From the NCBI GenBank assembly GCA_017893485.1, contig JACEHZ010000600.1:425001-489000 (forward strand): a stretch of DNA of 64,000 nt. Reading direction: 5' to 3'. The notes under the pieces were generated by a model, which was given only the letters and a program-made list of their open reading frames with translations, was not told the origin of the DNA and searched no databases. The translations under genes were made by a program, and so were the position numbers. Origin of the DNA: Hemerocallis citrina (lineage: Eukaryota > Streptophyta > Magnoliopsida > Asparagales > Asphodelaceae). This document shows positions 45,697-57,802 of the stretch, in pieces; position 1 is the first letter of the stretch; each line of letters starts with the position of its first letter.

Positions 45697-47890
45697 CTAA
45701 TGAACATGAACAATCTCTCTAGTAGTCGCGGTCATGGCTCTGTACTCAGCTATGGTAGAAGAATATGCAACAACTGCATGTTTCTTGCTTCGCCATGAGA
45801 TCAACAAATCACCAAGAAATAGAAATAAATATGTGGTAGACCGTCTGGTGGTAGGGTCACTCGTCCAATCTAAATCAGAATATGCACTGAGCTCCAGTTT
45901 GGATGCAGAAGTCATGAACAATGAGCGAGTGATTGTGCCCCAAAGATACCTGAGGATCCGAAGAAGAGCACCGTAGTGAACTGGTATAGGAGCAGAAATA
46001 AACTGACTAACAATACTGACTGCATGAGCAATATTGGGTCTGGTCGACAAGTTGTCCAACAACCTGCCTGTATCTAGTGGGGTCAGGAAGGAGCTCACCA
46101 CCTGTGGGACGAAGCTTCACATGAAAAACTAAGGGAATATCGGCTGATCGACTGTCAGAGAGACATACAGCAGAGATAATATCTGATGTGTATTTCTATT
46201 GAGAAATAAATATCCCTCGAGATGCATGAGCAATCTCTAGACCCAGAAAGTAGCGTAATCTGCCAAGATCTTTCATATGGAACTGATGGTGAAGGTATTT
46301 CTGGGTGAATGCAATGTCTGCAGAATCATCCCCAGTAATAATTATATCATTAATATATAATAATAGAAGGATCCTCCCCTGCGGTGATGACCACATAAAT
46401 ATAGAGTGATCCTGTGAACTCTGACGGAAACTAGCCTGGGTGATGACACTGTGAAAACACTCAAACCAGGCTCGAGGGGCCTATTTCAGACCATATATAG
46501 CTCTACGCAGAATTCAAACATGACGATAAGGAATGGTAAGGCTAGGAGGAGGATACATGTAAATAACCTCAGATAAGGTACCATGAATAAAAACATTCTT
46601 CACGTCCGTCTGGTATAATGACCACTAACGAACAACGACAATGGCAAAGAGAGTGCGAACTATAGTCATTTGTACAACCGGGGCAAAAGCTTCATCGTAA
46701 TCAATGTCATGCTCTTGAGTAAAACCTCAGACAACCAGACGAGCCTTGTGTCGCTTAATGGAACCATCAAATCGATATTTGACTTTGAAGATCCACTTGT
46801 AGCTAACAGGCTGGATGCCCACAAGTAGTGGAACAATATTCCAAGTGCCAGTCTGATCAAATGCACTGAACTCCTCTGCAATAGCTTCCCGCCACTCGAG
46901 ATATTGAATAGCTTTCTGATAGGTTCTGGGCTCACGTGTGGAGTGTATAACAGTGAGATGTGCATGAAACTGTGGTGAGTAGGAGGCTAGGGTGGCAAAA
47001 CCAAACTGGTCAGAAGGACCAGTGGTATCAGGTATGTAACGTGCCGGTGAGATGTTCGAGGTAGAACTTGTAGACTGACGGACTGATGGCGGGTGGACAG
47101 TGTGTGAGGGTAAGATAGGTGGTGTGTGCGCATGCAGCTGTGAGGATGTAGGTGGTGAATATGCATAATGCTATGATGATGTAGGTGGTGTCTCCGTAGG
47201 AGGAATATATGTGCAACGTTAGTATGAGATGGGAAATGAGCCAAATGAGTAGGATTAAATGGAACGCGTGAAGGTATGGCCGGGGATATAGGCCCGACAA
47301 CTGGGGAGTCAAGAAAACTAGCATCCTCTGGAGAGGTCAAGTAGTAGGGAGAGTATTCCACAAAAAAGGCATGTCAAAAAATACAAATACGACCAACCAC
47401 AGGATCAAAACAACGATATCCTTTATGCTCTGGACTGAGATCTAGGTGAGTGCACTTAGCAGCTTGGACGGTGAGCTTCGTGCGCTCAGTGGGAGGAAGA
47501 AGAACATAATAGGTGCAACCAAAAGTACAGAGCATACTGTAGTCCGGTGATGAGTGATGAGGAGCCTCATAAGGTGTTGTGCCATATATGGTAGATGAGA
47601 GAGTGATGTTAATGAGACTGACAAACGTCATGACAGCTTCAGCCCAGAAAGAACGAGGAACAGAAGAGGAGAGTAGAAAAGTGTGAGCCATCTCAAGGAT
47701 GTGACGATGCTTGCGTTCAGCTATATCATTCTGCTCATGTGTGTGAGGGCATGATTACTAAATGAGTGTACCATGAGATTGAAAGATCGACCTCATAGCA
47801 GCGAAAGTGTACTCACGTGCACCGTCTAAGCGAAAAGTTTTGATTCGAACATCAAATTGAATGTGAACTATGTTCGTAAAGAATTGATAA
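45697..47890 (-). pseudogene. Copia pol remnant (integrase, RT, RNase H)
   Basis: Reading minus: integrase core (RIKTFRLDGAREY, then HEQNDIAERKHRHILEMAHT and PRSFWAEAVMT), a proline/histidine-rich linker (46987-47361), RT (LLLYINDIIITGDD and HMKDLGRLRYFLGLEI, carrying YINDI where YVDDM/YVDDI is usual), and RNase H (SDLDWTSDPTTRRSTT, ISWRSKKHAVVAYSS). Several stops and shifts are present. The D to N change at the catalytic YVDD motif is notable. Confidence 0.85.
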
Positions 47891-47939
47891 ATGTCAGGTA
47901 TCTCAACTTTGTTCTAAGGTTCTTTTGCCAGGAAGGTTG

Positions 47940-50603
47940 AGATGGATTTCTGTGAGAACTGTGTGATAGGCAAACAGAAGACAATTAGTTTTCAGTTGAA
48001 TGTGTGTGAAAAGAAGCTTAGGAAGCTAGAGTTGGTACATACAGATGTGTAGGGTCCAGCTCAGAAATTCTCTTATGTGGTAAGAGATACTTCGTTTCAT
48101 TCATCGACGATGCTACAAAAAAAGTTTGGGTTCATGCAATTCGCGAGAAATTAGATATGTTTGAGGCATTCAAAACTTGGAAAGCCAGGGTTGAGAATAA
48201 GTCGGGTTGCAAGGTGAAAGCATTAAAGTCAAACATTGATAGTGAATACACAGATAAAGAGTTTGTTGACTATCTGGCAAAGGAAGGTATCCAAGGAATC
48301 AGGACAGTTCCTTGGACTCCACGGAAGAATGGAGTAGCAGATTGAATGAACCGCATGATACTCGAAAAGGGCGAGTTGTATGAGACTTTATGCAGGTCTT
48401 CCAGTCCATCTTTGGGCCGCTACAGCGGATACAACAGTGTACTTGATTAACCGTTGCCCGTCTAATGCCCTTGATGGGGCCATTCCGCAAGAACTATGGT
48501 TAGGTAAAACTGTCAATTATTCGCATTTGAATTTTTTTGGTTGTATTGCATATTCACTATTTGACAGGGAAGAAAGAAAGAAATTGGATTCAAAATCCAG
48601 AAAGTGTATTCATTAGCTAGAACGGCGATCAGTATGGTTACAGACTTTGAAATTTTATGAATAACAAGGTCATTCGCAGCAGAAATGTAGTGTTCAATGA
48701 TGTCTTGTACAAGGAAAAACACACAGCTCAAGGCAGTACAACTAGTACAGAGTTATATTCAGACTCAGATTCAGATTATGATTATGATTCTGAGGCCCTA
48801 GTGGTGGGGCTCCTACAGTGTAGTAGCAGGTATAGGTACTGCAAACAGCACATGAGGCTCATGCTGAGCTTATTGGAAATGAGCAGGTTATCCAATATGA
48901 ACAAGTACAACCAGAGAAGTTCGGGAAACCTGAACCGGTCAGTGAACTAGTCCCCACATTGAGGAGATCGACACGAGATAGAAGGCCAATCAAGATATTA
49001 GCTCCATCAGTTAGTGTTGTGAGCATGTTCTGTACACAGATTCAGGAGAGCCAGAGACTCATACAGAGGCTTTGAAGGATAATGCTTGAATTCAGTGGGA
49101 GTTAGCCATGAGGAACGAGATAAAATCTTAGAACAGAACCAAACTTTGAAGTTGACCAAGTCACCTACGGGGAAACGTGCTCTAATGAACATATGGATTT
49201 TCAGAGTCATATATGAGGCAGATGGTAGTAAGAGGTATAAGGCTAGGCTTGTTGTGAAAGGTTTCTCTCAAAGTGAAGGTGTCGATTACAGTGAGTTCTT
49301 TGCATGGGTTGTGAAGATAGCATCAATCAAGGTTCTACTTAGTATTGTGGCAGTTGAAGACTTACACTTAGAGCAGTTGGATGTGAAAACAATATTTCTC
49401 CATGGTGATGTCGAAGAAGAGCTATACATGAGACAACCCACATGTTTTGAAGCTGAAGGAAAAGAAGACATGGTGTGTTGACTAAAGAAAAGTCTTTATG
49501 GGCTCAAACAAGCATCGCAGCAATGGTACTTGAAGTTTGACTGCTTTATGAGAGAAAAATATTTCGATAGATGCGAAATAGATCATTGCGTATATGTTCG
49601 TCGATATGAAGACAATGATATAGTTACCTCCGCATTGTAAGTGACTGACATATGGTTAGCAGGTTTATGTATGGAGATGATCAAAGATGTGAAGAAGGTG
49701 CTAGCTTCAAAATTTTCGATAAAGGACTTGGGTGAAAAAAAACAAATCCTCGACATGAAGATTAGTAGAGAACGAAAAAGCAAGAAGTCTTGGTTATCCC
49801 AAATGGACTATGTGAAGGAGGTGTTAAAAAGATTCAATATAGATGGCGCAAGGCCAATCACTTGTCCCTTGGCCGCTCACTTCAAGTTATCGACGGACTT
49901 GTGTCCTAAAACGGAGGCAGAGATGGAGGAAATGGCTGATATTTCTTATGCCTCAGTCGTTGGAAGTTTGATGTATGCGATGGTGTCTACAAGATCAGAC
50001 ATCACACAACCAGTGGGAGTTGTCAGCCGTTACAAGAAGAATCCAGGTAAAGAGCATTGGGATGCAGTGAAGTGGATTCTCAGGTATCTTGTAGGTACTT
50101 CAAATCACTCTCTTTGTTTTGGAGGAGATTCTTTGCATATGCATGGTTATGTCGATGTGAATTTTTTGGACGATCGTAATGGTTGCAGAAGTACTACATG
50201 GTATGTAATTATAGTTTGAGGTACATCTCTTAGTTGGGCTTCACAGTTACAAAAGGTTATAGCACAGTCAACCACAGAGTCAGAGTATATGACACTTACA
50301 GAAGCAACGAAAAACATGTTGTGAATTTCAGAGCTTATGAAATAGTTGGGCAGAAAGTAATCCATAGAAGAGCTATGGTGTGGCACTCAAAATGCAGTTT
50401 TCTTGGCGAAAAACTCAACATATCACTTTAGGACTCGACACATTCAAATGAGGTATCATTTTATTAGAATGGCAATTGAGAAGAAATGGTTGAAACTATC
50501 TAAGATTCTTGGCACTAAGAATTTAGTGGACATGCTCACAAAGGTAGTGGATAACATGAAGCATCAGTTCTGCTATACCGCTATTGGATTTTCTCCAACT
50601 TAA
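47940..50603 (+). pseudogene. Copia pol remnant (plus strand)
   Basis: Blocks in order: pre-integrase (MDFCENCVIGKQ), integrase (FIDDATKKVWVHAIREK, TVPWTPRKNGVAD), integrase tail (LWLGKTVNYSHLNFFGC), RT (RYKARLVVKGFSQSEGVDYSE, LEQLDVKTIFLHGDVEEE) and RNase H (YASVVGSLMYAMVSTRSDI, HWDAVKWILRYLVGTSNHSL). Stops occur at about 48344, 49081, 49479 and 49638, and the usual YVDDM region reads CMEMIKDVKKVLASKF after a break. It is not functional. Confidence 0.85.
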
Positions 50604-50701
50604 TAGATGAGGAGACTCACAGAGGCATATGCCTAGACTAGGCCAATGGAAGAATGAGGAACAAGTTAGAGACTTCGGGTATATGTCACCAAGTGGGAGA
50701 A

Positions 50702-51421
50702 TGTTGGGGTTTGTGGATCCAAATACACGATAATGGTTTGAAGAAGACAAACGAGAATAAGAGTCGAAGAAGGAGCAAGCAGCTCAAAGCAGCCTGTTGC
50801 TGCAGGCAGAGTTGTGGTCGACTGCACACTCGATTGGCTGCGCAATCGACCGTACCACTATCTGTTGCAACCTTGTACACTTGAAGGAACGACTAGTCGA
50901 CCGTCCTACTCTCTGTTGGATTCCTGTACAGTCAAAGGCATGAACGGTCAACCGTCCAAAATTTTGGTCGATCGGCGCGGCACTAATTGATGAACAGTTG
51001 AGATTAGATCTTATGTTAACCTATATATAATGTATTGTGTACGATTTTTGGGTTATGTGAAGAGAAAAAGAAAAGAAAAAGAGAGATCATCAGCCGTCAG
51101 AGAGAGCGGGGGAGATATAGAGAAACCCTACACCTTGGGGGTGAGTTCTTGAGAGATTTGTAAACTTATTCTTTACATTTCTAGTGAAAATTGCAGGAGT
51201 GACTCTGCATGGGAAAGTAGTCATTGTATTGGGTGAACCTCGAAAAAAACTCGTGTGTTCTTCTGTGTTGGGTTTTGATTGCTTTTGTTCTCTTGCATTT
51301 TTTATTCTATTATTTTGTATCTTGTTGGTGAGTTTTTCCGCGGCAGTTAGTACTCAATATATTAGGGTTTCTACTATTTGTTCCGCTCTCCACATTCGAT
51401 ATCCTTACTAAGTCCGTATCA
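50702..51421 (+). repeat. 3' LTR of the plus-strand copia element
   Basis: It starts TGTTGGGGTTTGTGGATCC after a purine tract and contains GTCGACTGCACACTCG-type palindromic clusters like those in the LTRs of the 39664 element, plus CCTATATATAATG as TATA box. It ends near CCGTATCAAC; the usual terminal CA is not clear, so the right edge is approximate. Confidence 0.7.
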
Positions 51422-52082
51422 ACTTTATTTGAATCTCTCGAAAGACAGTTGAAGAGATGCAATACATATAAATGTTACAGAAAAAAGATGTTGTCGTAAA
51501 ATGAACAAAACTGTCTCTTCTGCGTACCGTTGCTTTCTTGAGTTTACGTACTGATGTTTCCTATAATTTAACTTGTGCTCTCTTTCTCATATCTAGGCTC
51601 ATCTATGAATAATTCCATATTGCCTTATTGAAATTGTTGTCATGTTATCTTTTCTATTTATTTTGTTTGCACTGTACTTCTCGGTATACTCAAAAGATTG
51701 ATCCAACGTTACAATTTATCGATGATTTAAAACTACATATATGTAATGTAAGACGAAACCCACAATTTTTTTTTCTTACACAATCAAATTAATCATCATT
51801 TATTGAAAAAGAAAATATACTTTTTTTTCCCCTCTTTATAACAAGGAAAGAGTTCTTAAAAGAAATTCAACCAATAACATAAAATAACCAGATTCAGTAC
51901 AAATAACATCCAACAAAGTAAACTGAAAGAATTTATATTTTTGTTGTTTGAGGAGTGTTCAGAACTGTTAGATGTGGAAATGAATTCATTAATTTCCATA
52001 TCTAACAAGAACATGAAGAAACACTTCAGACGTACCGGAAACAATTTAAATCCACAGAAGAATAATGTCATTCTCTAGTGAT
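51422..52082. other. Spacer and 3' region of J-protein gene 2
   Basis: AT-rich; the part next to 52083 is the likely 3' UTR of the minus-strand J-protein gene. AACTGTTAGATGTGGAAATGA and CATTAATTTCCATATCTAAC at about 51960-52010 form a small inverted repeat. Confidence 0.4.
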
Positions 52083-52538
52083 TCATGTCCTCCAAATCCC
52101 AGCCTTCTTCATCTCCCTCCTCTCCGATCTCTTCACCAGCTCGCGAAGTTGGACCTCCCACGTCTCCCTTGGGAAATCTGACTCTCCGCAAAATCTCTCC
52201 CCTTCCGCCAAACTCAACTCAAAATCATACTCTCTTCGTAACACAGGGTTTGATAACGTCTCATAAGCACGCTGCAACTCAACGAACATCCTAGTGAACT
52301 CTTCCTTCCTTGCTGGAGGGCACACATCAGGGTGATATCGTAGAGCCATGCTCCTATACGCCTTCTTTATCTCGTCGAACCCCACATTCTCCGTCTCAAG
52401 GGAGAGAATTTTATAGTAGTTGGACCCGTGCTTCTTCCTCATGTTTACAATGGTTGAAGCTCGAAATGTGGTGACATATTGCTTTGATTTCCTTGCGATC
52501 CTAGGTGACATACTACCAATGATTGTCGATGAAGACAT
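52083..52538 (-). CDS. Chloroplast J-protein (DnaJ), J11-like, copy 2
   Basis: A 151-residue single-exon protein. A basic, S/T-rich N-terminus (MSSSTIIGSMSPRIARKSK) suggests a plastid transit peptide. The J-domain spans about 40-105: NYYKILSLETENVGFDE, AYRSMALRYHPDVCPP with HPD at 69-71, and ETLSNPVLRREYD. The C-terminal WEVQLRELVKRSERREMKK matches copy 1. The in-frame upstream TTG is not a start; ATG 52538 is the first Met. The two genes are convergent (tail to tail) and about 60-65 % identical in the J-domain by eye, so they are an old duplicate pair separated by copia elements. The expected partner is plastid Hsp70. Confidence 0.92.
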   Translation of the reverse strand: MSSSTIIGSMSPRIARKSKQYVTTFRASTIVNMRKKHGSNYYKILSLETENVGFDEIKKAYRSMALRYHPDVCPPARKEEFTRMFVELQRAYETLSNPVLRREYDFELSLAEGERFCGESDFPRETWEVQLRELVKRSERREMKKAGIWRT

Positions 52539-53390
52539 ATTATGATTCAAATGTTACAAAAAGTAAATTTGCAACTATGTGTATATATATACATATATAC
52601 ATTGGCCCGTTTGAAATTAGAACGCGGTTTCACGTTTAGATAACATCGAGCATACATAAAATGGACATGGAATAAATATAAGACTTACACATCAGGAGAG
52701 ATTATTGGGCAATGCTTTCGACCGTGTGAAGGAAGGAGAGTTTAATAAACTGATTAAGGGCTCGGTCAAATTGATTAAGACCTTAATGATACTTGTTACT
52801 ATTCTAATTGTTTAAAGGAAAACGTGTGGATACCTAAGTCGATCAAACGTTGCTTATATTGGAAGCATATGGTTAATTAATTAGACTAAGTAATTATTTG
52901 TGGGCCGACTAATTAGGTATATATCTTGATTTTGACTAGGTCTCTAGGTAGTCAAACTCAATTGATATATATTTCATGAGAAGTGTGAAGAAGGCGATTT
53001 TATATTTGATTTAAAGATATATTTTTTCGTGCATATAGTCATCAAATCAATGGGCTATCTAGATTCTATTTCCGTATTTTTTTTTTTATATTTAAAATTT
53101 TTGGGTACTGCTTTGATGTAATGTAGAGGAAAGGATAACTTACCTCCTATTTGTTTGTTTCAAAATAAGATTGTCTACAATTCATTAACGATTATCTCCC
53201 AAATCAATCTAGGTTTAGGGGATTTGCCTACATTTAAACAAGGTAGTAAACGTAATTAATAGCTAAAAATGGTTGGGATTACCCACGAAACTAAGTAAGA
53301 ATCTTTGCCTTTATGATAGGCCTCCTCAAAAGAGTAAATTATCTACGAAAATACTCCCGTAATATCTTCAATATGCACTAATGTAATTCC
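52539..53390. other. Presumed promoter of J-protein gene 2 and spacer
   Basis: TATATATATACATATATACA at 52580-52600 lies about 50 bp upstream (minus strand) of the start codon and could serve as TATA element. The remainder is AT-rich with no recognised feature. Confidence 0.4.
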
Positions 53391-54108
53391 ATCAACTAAT
53401 GAAATTCATACGGTAGTGCATACTGAAGATATATATATATTTTTTGGCTAAATTTTAAAAAAAAACTACTGAACTTTGGGTCATTTTAAAAAACCGTACT
53501 AAATTTTTATTTATTAAAAAAACCGCACAAAACTATATTTGAAAAAAACTTATTTTAACGTAGTTAGGTTTCCGTTAGGTTAAATTTAAAAAAATCACTT
53601 TCATCTTTTATTTGTGTTTAAATAAACCCCACTGAACTAACCCTAACCCCTTAAACCTAACCCTTATCCTAACTCTATCAGTGTGTATTTTTTTAAACTA
53701 TAGTTTTGTACGGTTTTTTTATTTAAAAAAAACTTAGTGCGGTTTTTTTTTGGATAACGCGGATAGAATCTAGCGATTCCAGCCCAAACTATATATAAAG
53801 ATAATCCAGGGAACCAAAAAGTACAATTTTACCGAAAGTAAAACAATAAGCAAACCACAACATCAAAATAAACACAAAGAACGCAATTTAACGCAATTGA
53901 GAAAATTGCGTAAGGCCAAAACCAAGATACAAGGAGCCGAAGATCAAAAGCAGCAAACGAGAAGGCAGGCCCAGCTTGCGTAGTGCGGTTTTTTTAAAAT
54001 GACCCAAAGTTTAGTAGGATTTTTTAAAAATTACCCTTTTTAAATTCAAAAAAAAATATCTTCATCATGCACTACCCTATGAATTTCATTAGTTGATAGA
54101 ATTTTAGC
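53391..54108. mobile_element. Foldback MITE interrupted by a LINE fragment
   Basis: Inverted arms of about 100 bp or more: left CATCAACTAATGAAATTCAT...GAACTTTGGGTCATTTT, right AAAATGACCCAAAGTTTAG...ATGAATTTCATTAGTTGAT. Inner AAAAAACCGCAC motifs are also inverted. A 230-bp LINE tail interrupts the right side. The right half recurs at 57470-57600 through the segmental duplication. Superfamily unknown (Mutator-like long TIR is possible). Confidence 0.72.
53751..53980 (-). mobile_element. L1 3' tail insertion
   Basis: 230 bp with a plus-strand T-run at the left, so poly(A) on minus. Flanked by TAGTGCGGTTTTTTT at 53735-53749 and 53981-53995, a 15-bp duplication. The tail (minus: GATTCTATCCGCGTTATCC then A-run) resembles the tail of the LINE at 5828 (GGCGTTATTCCACC then A-run). 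Confidence 0.75.
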
Positions 54109-54327
54109 TTGAGTTCTTGAATATTAAGTCGCGGAATTCTTGGGCAATTTAGCTTGCATTTCCGAACATGCATGGTGAGTTAGACTGAAGTTTGTTCTCT
54201 TAGCCGTGATTTCTGAAGTGTTGGTTGGAGAGTGGTAAGAGATGAACCGGTTGAGCTACGTACTTAGGAGAATATTCCAGATAACTGATCTTAAAGCATG
54301 CATGGATGAAAGAACAATATTCGTAGT

Positions 54328-54906
54328 TGTTGCTGCTGATTTTGGTATGGGAGCAAACAGATAAATTTATGAATTCTTGAAGAAACGAATAAAGCAAACC
54401 TGTTGACTTTCACCGGCATTTTGAATGGTTTCTTTCTGCTGCCATTGACATGCAAAAAAGTTCGATACACCGGGATGGATCCTGGCGACGAACCCTCCGA
54501 CGCTCTTGTCAGTAATCAGGAAGATTGTGAAAGAGCTTTATGTGGAAAAAGTTTGATTACCTTGTTATGATGGGAAAAGGGGTATTTATTGTCGCCTTAG
54601 AGACCCGTTTCGAGATAAGGATTTATCTCTACTTTTCTGTATTTTTGGATAAGATGTAGAGTTTAAATCGTTTCATAAAGATAACAATGAATTTTAATTA
54701 CTCTTTATTCATCTGGGTTGGTTTGTAACGGGTTGCTACCCATACCCAGTAGGACAGATCCGTTTATGGGTTATTGGGCTTTGAAGAAAAATCCAGTTCC
54801 CATTTCAGACCCGTTTGTAGGTGAAATTACCGTTTTACCCCTGAGAGTTTTAAGATTCGTGCCCGATTTGAACGGTCCTGATTTAATTCTATTTTTAGCC
54901 ATATCA
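54328..54906 (-). repeat. 3' LTR, outer copy (LTR1)
   Basis: 579 bp. On minus it starts TGATATGGCTAAAAATAG and ends AAAATCAGCAGCAACA. PPT CTTTGGGAGGAGGGGCTCG precedes it. Confidence 0.88.
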
Positions 54907-55353
54907 CGAGCCCCTCCTCCCAAAGACTGAGTTTAACAGCTTTTGAGAAGTAGTTTGTTGTTCTAATGGCGTACGAGATTTTATCGGAGTTTTTAAAGGA
55001 GTTTGGATCTTGCTCGAGGTGTAACGGTGTCAATCTGAGTTTGTAAAATATCCAAAATTATTCTCAGATTTTTCTGGATTTTTTGTGATTTTTCCAGATT
55101 TTTTTTCCATTTTAAATTACTTTATGAATTTTTTATTCAATTTTCGAATTTAAATAATTAATTATCAAAAATTTTAATTAAATATTCTAATTTAATAATT
55201 ATCTTTTCAGAATTTTAAATTTATTTTCCGAATTAATAATTATTTTTTGAATTTTTAAAATTAATTTTTTCGATTTTTAATTAATTTTTTGGATTTTTTA
55301 AATAATTAATTCAAATAAATAAATAAACAAATAGTTGGATTAATCACGGATGT
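54907..55353. other. PPT and AT-rich spacer of gypsy derivative
   Basis: AT-rich block with repeated AATTTTTTATT/AATTAATTAT motifs, equivalent to the spacer at 18720-19100 of the other gypsy element. Its duplicate is at 58352-58799. Confidence 0.6.
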
Positions 55354-55484
55354 TTGATCGTGATCTTACACGAATCTTACAGTGGAGCTTTTTTCTCTTA
55401 TTTGGGCTCTAGTGCCACGAATGCTCGGATCGAGGCAGGGAGTCTCGCGGCATTGGCGACGGAGGACGTCAACTACAGTGGTGA

Positions 55485-56020
55485 GGAGCTCGATGAGGAG
55501 AGCTCAACGTCGGCACTTGTAAAGACGGAGCTCGACGTCATGAGCTATGGAGGAGGTGAGCTTCGGCAGCATGAGGTCGGTAGCTCAACCACGAAGTAGA
55601 CGAGAGGAGGGGTCGAGCTCGACGTTGGAGCTCGTAGTTGAAGGAGCTCGACTGTGGGGGAGCTCGACATTGGAGGTGATGGAGGTCGGCGACGAGCTAG
55701 GCCATGGTGGTAGAGAGTTCGGCATTGAAGAACTCGAGCTCGACGAAGCTTGGTGTTGAAGGAGCTCGACGAAGGAGTGAGCTCGGCAGGGTCGAGCTCG
55801 GTAACGTGAAGTTAGAGCTCGACGGCAAGGCTTGGAGTCGAGGTCGGAGCTCGGCTATGGGTTCGGCGAGGGGATCTCGCGAAGGGGTGAGCTCGATATT
55901 AGTAGTCGATGAGGCAGCGAGGAGTGAGTCTGAGCTCAATGTCGGAGCTTGTGATGGGGAGTTCGACGACGGAGTTGGGGAGCTCGCGAGGAGTTTGGAA
56001 GATGGCGAGGTCTGAGGTTG
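55485..56020. repeat. GAGCTCGAC-rich degenerate array, copy 1
   Basis: Dozens of GGAGCTCGACG / GAGCTTGACG motifs at irregular short spacing. Open frames on both strands are S/P/L/T-rich or G/S/E-rich and follow from composition. The duplicate lies at 58930-59490. Confidence 0.8.
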
Positions 56021-56189
56021 AAGGAGCTGGGTTTTTTTGTTGTTGTTTGGCGCCAATTCTCGAACAAGAAGAAGAAGGAGACGTGAGAGGGTTGACGAGT
56101 TTGGGCCTATAACAGGTTCAAACCCAACCTGTTAATCCATAATAATTTATTTATTTATTTTCTGATCCATTGATCGAGGTTAAGCAAGA

Positions 56190-56760
56190 ATTTTGAGGCG
56201 AAATTTTTCTCCAATTTGAGGGTCGGTGGCAAGAACGCTCGGATCGAGTTTCCGAACACTGGAGAGGCTTCGACGGCTTATCAATTGGCGGTCAACGGTT
56301 GACCGATGACTCAGTCAACGTTGACCGTTTAATTTTTTGATAAATTTTTCTCTCATTTCAGAGTCGGTGGCAAGAATGCTCGGATCGAGTTTTCGAACTC
56401 ATGAGGGACTTCAGCATTTTAACACGTGTTGGTCAACGGTTTACCATTGACTTTTTGATAAATCTTTCTCTCATTTTAGGGTCGGTGGCAAGAGCGCTCG
56501 GCACTCGTTGTCGAGGTCCAGGAGAGCGACACGTGGCACATTGACCGTTGACCAGTCAACGCGTTTTCACGCATTTGGATGTCGATGACAAGAGTGCTCG
56601 GCGCATGTTGCCGAAGTCCAGGAGAGCGACACATGGCACGTTAACCGTTGACCGTTGACAAGTCAACGCATTTTCTCACATTTGGACGTCGACGGCAAGA
56701 ACGCTCGGCAAGAGCTGTCGAGGGCTAGGAAGGCTTCGGCGTAGCTGTATTGTAACCGAA
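56190..56760. repeat. W-box-rich tandem array, copy 1
   Basis: About five units of 100-140 bp, each with GTCGGTGGCAAGAACGCTCGG, then GGTCAACGGTTGACC-type inverted TTGAC pairs, then TTCTCTCATTT. TTGACC/GGTCAA is the WRKY-binding W-box core; clusters occur around 56290-56330, 56430-56450, 56540-56560 and 56640-56665. Confidence 0.82.
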
Positions 56761-57802
56761 GTTCCCGATGCTACGGAGGTCAGATTGGGGCATATGATCC
56801 TTGTTTTCGAAGCTAACTCGAAGATTTACAAGTTTTCTTCAGAAGTCGGTTGAAGAATTATCCTTAGTCATGGTCAAAATAGTCCCGCAACATCTTCGCC
56901 TTCATAAAATTGAGAAGGGCTTTGTATGACTCTAAGGGGGATCTGCTCTTGGAAGCGAGTTTTAAAGAGCGTCTCTAGACGAGTTAGCTCCGAACTCTCT
57001 TGGAAGAAGGCTGCTCGGGAGGTGAGCGGGAGGAGAAGCATAGTCAGACTCTAGGAGAGAGCCATTCGGGATTCAAGTTTGAGGAGAACTCTAGGAGAGT
57101 GTTTTACCTCTGAACTCGTTAAGAAGTGGTCCACCCTGGAGGTGAGTGGTGCGAAGAGCTTCACCAGGCTCTAGGAGAGAGCCGTTTGGGACACAAATTT
57201 AAGGAGCGACTCTAGGGAGAGTTGAGCTCCGAACTCTTTGAACGAGGATAAAATCTAGCGATTCCAGCCCAAACTATATATAAAGATAATCCAGGGAACC
57301 AAAAAGTACAATTTTATCGAAAGTAAAACAATAAGAAAACCACAACACCAAAATAAATACCAAGAACACAATTGAGAAAATTGCGTTAGGCCTAAACCAA
57401 GATACAAGGAGCTGAAGATCAAAAGCAGCAAACGAGAAGGCAAGCCCAGCTTGCGTAGTGCGGTTTTTTTAAAATGACCCAAAGTTCCGTAGGGTTTTTT
57501 TAAATTTACCCTTTTTTTAATTCAAAAAAAATATCTTCAGCATGCACTACCCTATGAATTTCATTAGTCGATGGAATTTTAGCTTGAGTTTTTGAACATT
57601 AAGTCGCGGAATTCTTGGGCAATTTAGCTTGCATTTCTGAACATGCATGGTGAGTTAGACTGAAGTTTGTTCTCTTAGCCGTGATTTCTGAAGTGTTGGT
57701 TGGAGAGTGGTAAGAGATGAACCGGTTGAGCTTCGTACTTAGGAGAATATTCAAGATAACTGATCTTAAAGCATGCATGGATGAAAGAACAATATTCGTG
57801 GT

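Larger units (their letters stand above)
43720..47915 (-). mobile_element. Truncated Ty1/copia element with short LTR, carrying a solo LTR insertion
   Basis: A minus-strand copia element. Its 3' LTR is short (43861 to 43720, 142 bp, TGTTAGATATTG...CTTAACA), preceded by the purine tract GTTTGAGAGGGGA. RNase H, RT and integrase follow upstream to about 47915, where the sequence changes abruptly into an oppositely oriented copia element, so gag, protease and the 5' LTR are lost. A 1.5-kb solo LTR interrupts RNase H at 44075. The LTR begins about 150 bp after the stop of J-protein gene 1. Confidence 0.85.
47916..51421 (+). mobile_element. 5'-truncated Ty1/copia element
   Basis: A plus-strand copia element starting inside GAG-pre-integrase (FCENCVIGKQ at about 47950) and continuing through integrase, RT and RNase H to a 3' LTR at 50702. 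The 5' LTR and gag are missing; the left edge abuts the minus-strand copia element head to head. The PPT is CAAGTGGGAGAA. Confidence 0.82.
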
